In this document: positions 51,830-60,083 of the stretch, piece by piece
Numbering within the stretch: the first letter of the stretch is position 1
Layout of the letters: the number at the start of each line of letters is the position of its first letter
NCBI RefSeq assembly: GCF_003248355.1
Contig: NZ_QKWY01000001.1
Coordinates: 2,128,001 to 2,192,000, forward strand
Reading direction: 5' to 3'
Source: Streptomyces sp. AC1-42W
GTDB lineage: Bacteria > Actinomycetota > Actinomycetes > Streptomycetales > Streptomycetaceae
DNA length: 64,000 nt
The notes under the pieces: generated by a model
The model's input: the letters and a program-made list of their open reading frames with translations, nothing else
Database searches by the model: none
What the model was told of the DNA's origin: nothing
Made by a program: the position numbers and the translations under genes

Positions 51830-53026
51830 GTGCGTACGGTCCTGGTCACCGGACCCGGCGGTGCGGGCCGTACCACCGTCGCCGCGGCGACCGCGCTCGC
51901 CGCGGCCCGCGCCGGCGCCCGCCCCCTGCTGATCACCGCCGACTTGATACCCGGCTTCCCCGACGCCACCGAGCCCACCCCGGCCGGCGACGGCCTCCAG
52001 GCCGTCCGGATCGACTCCGGCGCCCACTTCCGCGCCGAGCTCCTGGCCCTCCAGGAGAAGCTGACCACCGTCCTCGACCTCCTCGGCGGCAACCCGCTGG
52101 ACGGCGAGGAGCTGACCGAACTCCCCGGCAGCGCCGAACTCGCCCTGCTCCACACGCTCGCCCGCGCCGCCCGCGGCGACTGGTCCCGCAACGGCCACGA
52201 CCTCCTCGTCGTCGACCTGCCGCCCCTGCGCGAAGCCCTCGCCCTGCTCGCCCTGCCCGGACAGCTCCGCCGCTACCTGCGCCGGCTGCTGCCCCCCGAA
52301 CGCCAGGCCGCCCGCGCCCTGCGCCCCATGCTCGCCCAGCTGGCCGGGGTGCCCATGCCCGCCCAGTGGCTGTACGAGGCCGCCGACCGGCGCGACGCCG
52401 AACTGGCCCGCGTCCAGGAACTGATCGAGGACCGGGCCACCACGCTGCGGCTGGTCGCCGAACCCGGCCCGGCCGCCGCCGATGCCCTGCGCACCGCCCG
52501 CACCGGTCTCGCCCTGCACGGCCTGCGCACCGACGCGCTGATCGCCAACCGGATGCTCCCCGGCCACTCCGCGGACCCGTTCCTCGCCGGGCTCGCCGCC
52601 CAGCAGGAGAAGGCCGTCGCCCACTGGCGGGACGAGGGGTACGCCCCCGTGCCCCTGGCCCACCTCGGACGCGACCCGCGGGGCCCCGCCGACCTGCTGG
52701 ACCTCGCGGGCGAGGACGGCGCGCTCGCCGTACCGCCCGCCGGGAAGGACGGCAGGGCCGCCGACCCCTGGTGGATCGAGGAGACCGGCGGACCGGACGG
52801 CGACGGGACACTCGTCTGGTGCCTGCCGCTGCCCGGCGCCGTCAAGAAGGACCTCCAGCTGGTCCGGCGCGGCGGCGAACTCCTGCTGACCGCCGGGCCC
52901 TTCCACCGCATCGTGCCGCTGGAGCCCGCGCTGCGCCGCTGCACCGTCTCCGGCGCCGCCCTCACCGACGGGGTGCTGCGGGTCCGCTTCACCCCCGACC
53001 CCGCGCTCTGGCCCCGGACGGGCTGA
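51830..53026 (+). CDS. ArsA-family ATPase-like protein with degenerate P-loop
   Basis: A 398-residue protein of the ArsA/GET3 branch of SIMIBI ATPases. The N-terminus LVTGPGGAGRTTVAAATALAAA lies where GKGGVGKTT is expected. The deviant signature Lys is Pro and the P-loop Lys is Arg, so ATP hydrolysis is doubtful. The switch I/II segments can be traced (LLITADL, LLVVDLPPLREAL near 125). The C-terminal 80 residues (PLPGAVKKDLQLVRRGGELLL) match the HSP20-like ArsA C-terminal domain. There are no arsenic genes nearby. It may be a membrane- or lipid-linked chaperone rather than a pump ATPase. Start GTG. Confidence 0.82.
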   Translation: MRTVLVTGPGGAGRTTVAAATALAAARAGARPLLITADLIPGFPDATEPTPAGDGLQAVRIDSGAHFRAELLALQEKLTTVLDLLGGNPLDGEELTELPGSAELALLHTLARAARGDWSRNGHDLLVVDLPPLREALALLALPGQLRRYLRRLLPPERQAARALRPMLAQLAGVPMPAQWLYEAADRRDAELARVQELIEDRATTLRLVAEPGPAAADALRTARTGLALHGLRTDALIANRMLPGHSADPFLAGLAAQQEKAVAHWRDEGYAPVPLAHLGRDPRGPADLLDLAGEDGALAVPPAGKDGRAADPWWIEETGGPDGDGTLVWCLPLPGAVKKDLQLVRRGGELLLTAGPFHRIVPLEPALRRCTVSGAALTDGVLRVRFTPDPALWPRTG

Positions 53027-53108
53027 ACGCCGTACCACCGTTCGGGTAACGTCGAAGGTACGTGTCCGGCAGGCCGGGCCGCCGGCCACGACGTCGCAGG
53101 AGTCCGCC

Positions 53109-53564
53109 ATGAGCGAAGCCACCGACCGCCCCGACGAGGACGCGTGGGCGCAGGCGTGCGCCGAGGACCTCGCCGCCGAACGGGCCCGCCGCCGCGCCGC
53201 CTACGGACCGCCGCCCGGCTCCGCCGCCGAGGAGCTGCGCAAGCTGATGGACGCGGTGGCCGACAAGCTGGGCTCCTTCCAGGCGCCGCTGCTCGGGCTC
53301 GCCGCGCAGGGCGCCGTGCAGCAGGTCATCCAGCAGGCCAAGGCGGCCGTCGAGCCCGTCATCGAACGCAATCCAGACGTTTTCGATCACCTCGCCGCCG
53401 CCGGCGGTGAACTGCTCGCCGCCTACCGCTCCGCCGTCCAGGGCCAGGAAGGCCGCTGGACCCGGGGGGCCGGGGACCCGGCGGGCAGCGAAAAGAAGGC
53501 GGAGGACCCGTCCGGCCCCCGGGACGAAGGGTCCGGAGCGGGCGAACACATCGACTTGGACTGA
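53109..53564 (+). CDS. DUF5304 protein upstream of glucokinase
   Basis: A 151-residue hydrophilic protein. The first 45 residues are charged (DEDAWAQACAEDLAAERARRRAAYG), the centre is helical (EELRKLMDAVADKLGSF, QQVIQQAKAAVEPVIERNPDVFDHL), and the last 35 are disordered, acidic and Gly/Ser-rich. It matches DUF5304. In S. coelicolor the gene immediately upstream of glkA (SCO2127) has been linked to glucose uptake and catabolite repression; this is probably its orthologue by position. GCAGGAG precedes the ATG, and glkA follows 74 bases on. Confidence 0.82.
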   Translation: MSEATDRPDEDAWAQACAEDLAAERARRRAAYGPPPGSAAEELRKLMDAVADKLGSFQAPLLGLAAQGAVQQVIQQAKAAVEPVIERNPDVFDHLAAAGGELLAAYRSAVQGQEGRWTRGAGDPAGSEKKAEDPSGPRDEGSGAGEHIDLD

Positions 53565-53638
53565 CCGGCGCCGTCCGGGGCGGGGTCCCGGCTCGGGTAC
53601 GGTGGGCTCAGCGGGGCTCGACCGGAACTGAGGGATTC

Positions 53639-54580
53639 ATGGGACTCACCATCGGCGTCGATATCGGCGGCACGAAGATCGCAGCTGGAGTGGTCGACGA
53701 AGAGGGCCGGATCCTCTCGACCTTCAAGGTCCCGACCCCGCCGACCGCCGAAGGCATCGTGGACGCCATCGCGGCGGCCGTCTCCGGCGCCAGCGAGGGA
53801 CATGCCATCGAGGCGGTCGGCATCGGCGCGGCCGGATACGTCGACGACAAGCGTGCCACCGTACTGTTCGCACCCAACATCAACTGGCGCCACGAGCCGC
53901 TCAAGGACAAGGTCGAGCAGCGCGTCGGCCTCCCGGTCGTCGTCGAGAACGACGCCAACGCGGCCGCCTGGGGCGAATACCGCTTCGGCGCCGGCCAGGG
54001 CCACGACGACGTCATCTGCATCACCCTGGGCACCGGTCTGGGCGGCGGCATCATCATCGGCAACAAGCTGCGCCGCGGACGCTTCGGCGTGGCCGCCGAA
54101 TTCGGCCACATCCGGGTCGTCCCGGACGGCCTGCTCTGCGGCTGCGGCAGCCAGGGCTGCTGGGAGCAGTACGCCTCCGGCCGCGCCCTCGTCCGCTACG
54201 CGAAGCAGCGCGCCAACGCCACCCCGGAGAACGCCACGATCCTGCTGGCGCTCGGCGACGGCACGGTGGACGGCATCGAGGGCAAGCACATCAGCGAGGC
54301 CGCCCGCCAGGGCTGCCCGGTGGCCGTCGACTCGTTCCGCGAGCTGGCCCGCTGGGCCGGCGCCGGACTCGCCGACCTGGCCTCCCTGTTCGACCCCTCC
54401 GCCTTCATCGTCGGCGGCGGCGTCTCGGACGAGGGCGAGTTGGTCCTCGGCCCCATCCGCAAGTCGTTCCGCCGCTGGCTGATCGGCGGCGAGTGGCGCC
54501 CGCACGCCCAGGTGCTCGCCGCCCAACTCGGCGGCAAGGCAGGGCTCGTGGGCGCGGCGGACCTGGCCCGCCAGGGCTGA
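53639..54580 (+). CDS. glkA: ROK-family glucokinase
   Basis: Phosphorylates glucose with ATP and in Streptomyces also mediates carbon catabolite repression. The 313-residue product has all ROK features: phosphate-binding GVDIGGTKIAAGVVD at the start, catalytic Asp in VVENDANAAAWGE near residue 105, ITLGTGLGGGIIIG, the glucose/zinc segment AAEFGHIRVV, and the ROK zinc cysteines in CGCGSQGCWEQYASG near 168. ATG with GAGGG upstream. It is followed by a large palindrome rather than another gene. Confidence 0.97.
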   Translation: MGLTIGVDIGGTKIAAGVVDEEGRILSTFKVPTPPTAEGIVDAIAAAVSGASEGHAIEAVGIGAAGYVDDKRATVLFAPNINWRHEPLKDKVEQRVGLPVVVENDANAAAWGEYRFGAGQGHDDVICITLGTGLGGGIIIGNKLRRGRFGVAAEFGHIRVVPDGLLCGCGSQGCWEQYASGRALVRYAKQRANATPENATILLALGDGTVDGIEGKHISEAARQGCPVAVDSFRELARWAGAGLADLASLFDPSAFIVGGGVSDEGELVLGPIRKSFRRWLIGGEWRPHAQVLAAQLGGKAGLVGAADLARQG

Positions 54581-54626
54581 CCCACCCACCCCACCGGAAC
54601 CACCGGACGCCCGTCGCGCCCAGGGA

Positions 54627-54792
54627 GTGTCCGCGAAGTGTCACCGTCCGCCCGAAGGGCGGGGCCCACGGCGACTGGTGCGTGCTCTCGCAAGGCGCCG
54701 GAGTGCCCTCGTAGCAGAGCTACTTGGGCACTCCGGCAACGCCGCGAGAGTGCGTGCCAGACGCCGCGGGTCAGGTGACACTTCGCGGACAC
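54627..54792. repeat. 166-bp nested palindrome, MITE-like
   Basis: Perfect 19-bp outer arms (GTGTCCGCGAAGTGTCACC at 54627-54645 and its complement at 54774-54792) enclose an imperfect middle stem (CTCTCGC... with ...GCGAGAG). They also enclose a perfect 12-bp inner stem (GCCGGAGTGCCC at 54697-54708 and complement at 54726-54737), with TAGC/GCTA at the apex. The left arm carries its own CCGCCC-GAA-GGGCGG hairpin. No coding potential or clear target duplication. It fills the gap between glkA and the EEP gene and could also terminate glkA transcription. Confidence 0.7.
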
Positions 54793-54832
54793 GACCGAGG
54801 AGCGGCGGGCGTCCGCCGTTATCGTGGGGCGC

Positions 54833-55591
54833 ATGGCCACGATGACGTCGCTGCCCGCCTCCCGTACCGAGCAGGACGGCGCGGCCGTCATCAGAGTGCT
54901 CAGCTACAACATCCGCTCGATGCGCGACGACCGCGCCGCCCTCGCCCGGGTCATCCGCGCCTGCGCCCCCGACCTGGTCCTCGTCCAGGAGGCGCCGCGC
55001 TTCTTCCGCTGGCGCAAGTACGCCGCCCGGCTCGCCGCCGCCACCGACCTGGTCGTCCTCTCCGGGGGCGCCACCGCCGCCGGGCCGCTGCTGCTGTGCT
55101 CGCTGCGGGCCACCGTGGAACGCACCGAGGACATCCTGCTGCCGCGCACCCCGGGACTGCACCGCAGGGGCTTCGCCACCGCCGCGGTCCGGTTCGCGGG
55201 CGCCCGGCTCGGCGTGCTGAGCTGCCACCTCAGCCTCCAGCGCCAGGAGCGGTTCGCCCAGGCCGAACGGCTGGTGGAGAGCGTGGACGCGCTCGGCACG
55301 GAGCACGCCGTCGTCGGCGGCGACCTCAACGACGTACCCGGCGGGCGGGCCTTCCGGCTGCTGGCCGGCCGCTACCAGGACTGCTGGGAGACGAGGCCGC
55401 GGGGCGGCGAGTACACCTTCCCCGCGCACGACCCGCGCCGCCGGATCGACGCCGTACTCGCCACCGGCGGCATCGAGGTCCTCGGCTGCGGGGTGCCCAG
55501 CGGGCTGCCCGGTGTGCGGGACGCCGACCTGCGGGCCGCCACCGACCATCTGCCGGTGCTGGCCGCGCTCCGGGTGCCGGCGGCCGGCTGA
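54833..55591 (+). CDS. endonuclease/exonuclease/phosphatase (EEP) family protein
   Basis: A 252-residue protein of the EEP superfamily. Motifs: IRVLSYNIRSMRDD near residue 20, LVLVQEAPRFF near 50 (metal-binding Glu), LSCHLSLQRQERFAQAERL near 125, VVGGDLNDVPGG near 160 and RRRIDAVLA then ATDHLPVLAAL at the C-terminus with the catalytic Asp-His. The substrate could be nucleic acid, a phosphoinositide or another phosphodiester. There is no signal peptide. ATG at 54833 is taken; GTG at 54824 and a second ATG at 54842 are possible, none with a strong site. Confidence 0.87.
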   Translation: MATMTSLPASRTEQDGAAVIRVLSYNIRSMRDDRAALARVIRACAPDLVLVQEAPRFFRWRKYAARLAAATDLVVLSGGATAAGPLLLCSLRATVERTEDILLPRTPGLHRRGFATAAVRFAGARLGVLSCHLSLQRQERFAQAERLVESVDALGTEHAVVGGDLNDVPGGRAFRLLAGRYQDCWETRPRGGEYTFPAHDPRRRIDAVLATGGIEVLGCGVPSGLPGVRDADLRAATDHLPVLAALRVPAAG

Positions 55592-55601
55592 ACCGGCCGG
55601 C

Positions 55602-56267
55602 TCAGACCACCGCGCCCCGGCCGGGGTCGTCGTCGCCGTCGTCACCGGGGTTCATCCGGGCCACCAGCGTCACGAAACCGCCCAGGAAACCGCCGACGCA
55701 CAACGTCGTCAGCCACCAGGTCATGTCCCAGGACAGCAGCACCGCGAGCAGCATCAGCAGCGGACCGCCGATCACCCCCAGCCAGCCGAACTTCGTGGTG
55801 ACGTCCGCCTCCGGCAGCGGCGGCGGCTCCGGCGGCACGAAGTGCCCCTCGTCGTCCCCGCCGGGACCGTCCGGGTCGGCCGGCTCGTAGTCGCGCGGGC
55901 CGACGCCCGGCGCGAACACCACGGAACTGCCCAGCGGCCGGTCCGGCTTCTTCGGCGGCTTCTTGTCGAGGCCCTTGTCCGGCGCCGGGCCGGTCAGCGG
56001 ACCGTCCTCCCGCATGGCCAGGTCCTCGACCGACCGGAAGGGCCGCGCGCCCGGCGGGTCCGGCGGCTCCTGCCCGTACCCCTCGACGATGGCCCGCCAG
56101 GCGGCCTCCTCGTCGAGCGGCCCCTCCGGCTCGGCGGTGGCCGGCGCGGCCGGAGCCTCGGGCGCCGCACCACCACTGCCGTCGTCGTCGGCGACGGCCG
56201 CCCCCTCCACGGGGAGCGGCTCGCGCTCCTCCTCGCTGCCCGCGCGCTCCGCGTCGTGTTCAGCCAC
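55602..56267 (-). CDS. acidic protein with C-terminal membrane hairpin, unknown function
   Basis: A 221-residue protein. The first 150 residues are very acidic and Pro-rich, hence probably disordered (SEEEREPLPVEG, PPEPPPLPEAD). Near residue 160 there are two transmembrane segments (WLGVIGGPLLMLLAVLLSW and WLTTLCVGGFLGGFVTLVA), then a short DDGDDDPG tail. The GTG start (VAEHDAERAG) overlaps the stop of the hydrolase gene by eight bases and has GGGGAG upstream, so the pair is co-translated. I do not recognise a function; it may be an anchor or scaffold. Confidence 0.82.
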   Translation of the reverse strand: MAEHDAERAGSEEEREPLPVEGAAVADDDGSGGAAPEAPAAPATAEPEGPLDEEAAWRAIVEGYGQEPPDPPGARPFRSVEDLAMREDGPLTGPAPDKGLDKKPPKKPDRPLGSSVVFAPGVGPRDYEPADPDGPGGDDEGHFVPPEPPPLPEADVTTKFGWLGVIGGPLLMLLAVLLSWDMTWWLTTLCVGGFLGGFVTLVARMNPGDDGDDDPGRGAVV

Positions 56268-57045
56268 CGGACGTGCTCCCCTTCTCCGCGTCCTGTCCGC
56301 TCGGAGCGAGGCGGTCGATGAACGCATGACTCTCGTCGAAGATCCGCTTCGCATCATGGTCCAACGTCGCCACGTGGTAGCTCTGTTCCAGCAGGACCTC
56401 GCGGACATCCGTCGAGGAGACCCGGCCCAGGATGCGCGCCGAGTCGGCGGGCGGCACCACATGGTCCTGCGGGCTGTGCAGCAGCAGGAGCGGCTGGGTC
56501 ACCTGCGGCAGATCGGCGTCGACCAGCCGGAAGAACCTGCGCACCGAGTACGCCGCGTGCAGCGGCACCCGGTCGTAGCCCACCTCGACCGCGCCCTCCA
56601 GCGCGATGTCACTGGCCAGCCCCTTCGTCGTCGGCACCAGATGGCGCACCACCGGCAGCGCGTGCGCCGCGAGGCCGTGCACCTTGTTGGCCGGGTTGAC
56701 GAGCACCAGACCGGCGACCGCGTCCCCGTGCTTGGCGGCCAGCCGCAGCGCCAGCGCACCGCCCATGGACAGCCCGAAGACGAAGACCCGCGCACAGCGC
56801 TCCAGCAGCCCGCGCAGCTCCCGGTCCACCTCCGCGTACCAGTCCTGCCAGCCGGTCACCTGCATGTCCTGCCAGCGCGTGCCGTGCCCCGGCAGCAGCG
56901 GCAGCGACACCGTCAGACCGCGCTCGGCCAGATGATCGGCCCAGGGGCGCAGCGACTGCGGGGAGCCGGTGAATCCGTGGCAGAGGAGGACGCCGACCTC
57001 TCCGCCCTCGTGGCGGAACGGCTCGGCTCCGGGAAGGACCGGCAC
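56260..57045 (-). CDS. alpha/beta-fold hydrolase (carboxylesterase/monoacylglycerol lipase type)
   Basis: A 261-residue esterase similar to Est30/monoacylglycerol lipases. The oxyanion segment LLCHGFTGSPQSL is near residue 20, the nucleophile Ser in FGLSMGGALAL near 93, the acid Asp in LLLHSPQDHVVPP near 203 and the His in EQSYHVATLDHD near 233. All three catalytic residues are present. Substrate is probably a short acyl ester or monoacylglycerol, which suits the neighbouring plsC. GTG start with AGGAG upstream. Divergent from plsC. Confidence 0.9.
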   Translation of the reverse strand: MPVLPGAEPFRHEGGEVGVLLCHGFTGSPQSLRPWADHLAERGLTVSLPLLPGHGTRWQDMQVTGWQDWYAEVDRELRGLLERCARVFVFGLSMGGALALRLAAKHGDAVAGLVLVNPANKVHGLAAHALPVVRHLVPTTKGLASDIALEGAVEVGYDRVPLHAAYSVRRFFRLVDADLPQVTQPLLLLHSPQDHVVPPADSARILGRVSSTDVREVLLEQSYHVATLDHDAKRIFDESHAFIDRLAPSGQDAEKGSTSGG

Positions 57046-57282
57046 CGGGGTCTCCTGTTCGTGGGGCTCGCGGGGGAGCGTACGGGTGTGCGGAAGGGGG
57101 TACGGGAGTGCGCGCGGATTACTTCACCGTACGCGACCGGGCCGACACCGACCAGGGCCGTCACCGGCCGGGGCGCCGCCGTCCGGGCCGGGTCCCGTGC
57201 CACGCCCCGTCCGTGCCGGGAGGGAGGGCGCGGGGACACTCCGGGTTAAGGTCTGTCGGACAGCACACAGGAGGCACCCGAG

Positions 57283-58035
57283 TTGATCTACGGCGCAATG
57301 AAGTTCGCCATCGGCGGGTCGCTGAAGCTTGCCTTCAGGCCGTGGGTGGAGGGCCTGGAGAACATCCCCGCGAGCGGGCCCGCGATCCTCGCCAGCAACC
57401 ACCTGTCGTTCTCGGACTCCTTCTTCCTGCCCGCCGTCCTGGACCGCAAGGTGACCTTCATCGCGAAGGCCGAGTACTTCACCGCGCCCGGCGTCAAGGG
57501 CAAGCTCACCGCCGCGTTCTTCAAGGGCGTCGGCCAGCTCCCCGTGGACCGCTCCGGCGCGCGCGGCGCCGGCGAGGCGGCGATCCGGGCGGGCATCCAG
57601 GTCGTCGAGGGCGGCGGCCTCTTCGGCATCTACCCCGAGGGCACCCGGTCGCCGGACGGCCGGCTCTACCGGGGCAAGCCCGGCGGGCTCGCCCGGGTCG
57701 CGCTGGCCACCGGGGCCCCGGTCATTCCCGTCGCGATGATCGACACCGAGAAGATCCAGCCGCCCGGCCAGGTCGTCCCCAAGCTGATGCGCCCCGGCAT
57801 CCGGATCGGCGCACCGCTCGACTTCAGCCGCTACCACGGCATGGACGGCGACCGCTTCATCCTGCGCTCGGTGACCGACGAGGTGATGTACGAGATCATG
57901 AAGCTCTCGGGCCAGGAGTACGTCGACATCTACGCGACCGCCGCCAAGCGGCAGAGCGCCGACGAGGCCAAGCGCCGGGCCGAGGCCGCGAAGAAGACGC
58001 CGGCGGGCACGGAGGCGGACGGCGACGGCGCCTGA
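57283..58035 (+). CDS. plsC: 1-acylglycerol-3-phosphate O-acyltransferase (PlsC)
   Basis: Membrane-associated acyltransferase making phosphatidic acid. The 250-residue product has the HX4D catalytic motif SNHLSFSDS (His40 and Asp45), GQLPVDRSG near 80 and YPEGTRSPDGR near 115 for glycerol phosphate binding, then PVIPVAM. The C-terminus is Lys/Ala-rich. The start is a TTG (LIYGAMKFAI) with AGGAGG 8 bases upstream; the ATG five codons later would lack a site. It is 36 bases from macS, so the three genes may be co-transcribed. Confidence 0.93.
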   Translation: MIYGAMKFAIGGSLKLAFRPWVEGLENIPASGPAILASNHLSFSDSFFLPAVLDRKVTFIAKAEYFTAPGVKGKLTAAFFKGVGQLPVDRSGARGAGEAAIRAGIQVVEGGGLFGIYPEGTRSPDGRLYRGKPGGLARVALATGAPVIPVAMIDTEKIQPPGQVVPKLMRPGIRIGAPLDFSRYHGMDGDRFILRSVTDEVMYEIMKLSGQEYVDIYATAAKRQSADEAKRRAEAAKKTPAGTEADGDGA

Positions 58036-58071
58036 GCGGCGCGGGCGGTCCACCGCACGGGGGAGAACAGC

Positions 58072-59304
58072 ATGGTCAAACGCGTACGCGTGGTACGGAT
58101 GTCGGTGGAGCAGCCGCTGTGGCGCGCCCTGAGCGGCTACCGCGTCCTGACGATGGTCTACGCGGTGCTGCTCGCCGTCTTCGCCCGGCACGAGTACGAG
58201 CGGCCCTGGATCGCCATCGGCTTCCTCGCGCTGCTCACCGTCTGGACGCTCGCCACACTGCCGAAGGTGGCCAGTGCCGCCGCCTGCACCAGGGGCTTCC
58301 TCGGCATCGACCTCGCCATCGCGATGACCGGCATACTCATCACCCCGCTCGCCGACGTCCAGGCGCAGGAGGCGGACGGATCGACCCTGCCGTCGATCTG
58401 GACCGCGGGCTCCGTTCTGGCCTTCGCGATCAAGGGCGGCTGGCGCTGGGCCGGCTTCGCCTCCAGCCTGGTCGCCGTCGTCAACCTCATCGAGCGCGGC
58501 GAGCCCAGCCGCGACACCCTGCACAACGTGATGCTGGTCTGGGTCGCCTCCATCGCCATCGGCTACGTCGTCGAGGTCGCCCGCGCCAGTGAGCGCACCC
58601 TCGCCCGCGCCCTGGAGATCGAGGCCGCCACCCGCGAACGGGAACGGCTGGCCCGCGACATCCACGACAGCGTCCTCCAGGTCCTGGCGATGGTGCAGCG
58701 GCGCGGCGCCGCGCTCGGCGGCGAGGCGGCCGAGCTGGGCCGGATGGCCGGGGAGCAGGAGGTCGCCCTGCGCACCCTGGTCTCCAGCGGCCTGGTGCCC
58801 CCCACCCGGACCTCCGAGGACGCCTCCGAGGGCGCCGTCGTACGGACCGTCGAGGTGGACGACGACGAGCGCGGCGACGGGGGGAGCGGCGAGACCGATC
58901 TGCGTACGCTGCTCGCCCCGCACGCCGGAGCGCGGATCAGCTTCGCGGAGCCGGGTGCCCCGGTGCCGCTGCCCACCGCCGCGGCGGCGGAGCTGGCGGC
59001 GGCGGTCGGCGCGGCCCTGGACAACGTCCGGGTGCATGCCGGGCCGGACGCGCAGGCGTGGATTCTGCTGGAGGACTGGCCGGACGAGGTGATCGTGACC
59101 GTCCGGGACGACGGCCCCGGCATTCCCGAGGGGCGGCTCGCCCAGGCCGAGGGGGAGGGGCGGCTCGGCGTCGCCCTGTCGATCCGCGGCCGGCTGCGCG
59201 ACCTCGGCGGCACGGCGGAACTGATCTCGGTACCCGGCCAGGGCACCGAAGTCGAACTGAAGGTCCCGAAGATTTCACGGGGGAAGGCGGGTCGGGTCGG
59301 ATGA
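58072..59304 (+). CDS. macS: MacS-type sensor histidine kinase
   Basis: A 410-residue membrane kinase of the DesK/NarL class, apparently the orthologue of S. coelicolor MacS, which with MacR affects antibiotic production and development. About four to five transmembrane helices fill residues 20-170. The HisKA_3 dimerisation region has phospho-acceptor His198 in LARDIHDSVLQVL. The ATPase domain shows a divergent N-box (AALDNVRVHA) and G1 (VRDDGPGIPEGRL), then GRLGVALSIRGRL. GGGGGAG before the ATG. Overlaps macR by four bases. Confidence 0.9.
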   Translation: MVKRVRVVRMSVEQPLWRALSGYRVLTMVYAVLLAVFARHEYERPWIAIGFLALLTVWTLATLPKVASAAACTRGFLGIDLAIAMTGILITPLADVQAQEADGSTLPSIWTAGSVLAFAIKGGWRWAGFASSLVAVVNLIERGEPSRDTLHNVMLVWVASIAIGYVVEVARASERTLARALEIEAATRERERLARDIHDSVLQVLAMVQRRGAALGGEAAELGRMAGEQEVALRTLVSSGLVPPTRTSEDASEGAVVRTVEVDDDERGDGGSGETDLRTLLAPHAGARISFAEPGAPVPLPTAAAAELAAAVGAALDNVRVHAGPDAQAWILLEDWPDEVIVTVRDDGPGIPEGRLAQAEGEGRLGVALSIRGRLRDLGGTAELISVPGQGTEVELKVPKISRGKAGRVG

Positions 59305-59993
59305 GCACGGCACACGAAGAGGGCACCGGGCAGCGGGCGATCAGGGTGATGGTGGTCGACGACCACCCGATGTGGCGCGACGCCGTCGCCCGCGACCTCG
59401 CCGAGGCGGGCTTCGACGTGGTGGCGACCGCGGGCGACGGACCGCAGGCCGTCCGCCGCGCCGGGGCCGTCACCCCGGACGTCCTGGTCCTCGACCTCAA
59501 CCTGCCCGGCATGCCCGGCGTACAGGTCTGCAAGGAACTCGTGGGCACCCAGCCGGGGCTCAGGGTGCTGGTGCTCTCCGCCAGCGGAGAGCACGCCGAC
59601 GTCCTGGAGGCCGTCAAGTCCGGCGCCACCGGCTATCTGATGAAGTCGGCGAGCACCCGGGAGCTGACGGACGCCGTCCGCCGCACCGCCGCGGGCGACG
59701 CCGTCTTCACCCCCGGCCTGGCCGGACTGGTGCTCGGCGAGTACCGCAGGCTGGCCTCAGAGCCCGCCCCGGCCGCCTCCGACGAGCCGAAGGCGCCGGA
59801 GCTGACCGACCGGGAGACCGAGGTGCTGCGCCTGGTGGCCAAGGGGCTCTCGTACAAGCAGATCGCCGAACGGCTCGTCATCTCGCACCGCACTGTGCAG
59901 AACCACGTCCAGAACACCCTGGGCAAGCTCCAGCTGCACAACAGGGTCGAGCTGGTGCGGTACGCCATAGAGCGCGGCCTCGACGACGTGTAG
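59301..59993 (+). CDS. macR: MacR-type NarL family response regulator
   Basis: A 230-residue regulator paired with MacS. The receiver domain has VVDDHPMWRD near residue 18, phospho-acceptor Asp65 in LVLDLNLPG, Ser in LVLSASGEH and Lys in YLMKSASTREL. The LuxR-type helix-turn-helix spans about 168-225 (LTDRETEVLRLVAKGLSYKQ then VISHRTVQNHVQNTL). MacR is known to control wall-associated and morphological genes in S. coelicolor; the same is inferred here. ATG within the ATGA overlap. Confidence 0.92.
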   Translation: MSTAHEEGTGQRAIRVMVVDDHPMWRDAVARDLAEAGFDVVATAGDGPQAVRRAGAVTPDVLVLDLNLPGMPGVQVCKELVGTQPGLRVLVLSASGEHADVLEAVKSGATGYLMKSASTRELTDAVRRTAAGDAVFTPGLAGLVLGEYRRLASEPAPAASDEPKAPELTDRETEVLRLVAKGLSYKQIAERLVISHRTVQNHVQNTLGKLQLHNRVELVRYAIERGLDDV

Positions 59994-60083
59994 GGCCGGC
60001 CGTCCGGACCGGGCCCGAGCGGCGCGGCGGCGCCCCCGGCCGTATATTCGCGATGACCGGCCGCACACAGCAGGGGAGTCGTC

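Noticed and set aside
54627..54792. Simple glkA terminator
   Set aside because: Much longer and more elaborate than the other terminators of the window, though it may also stop transcription.
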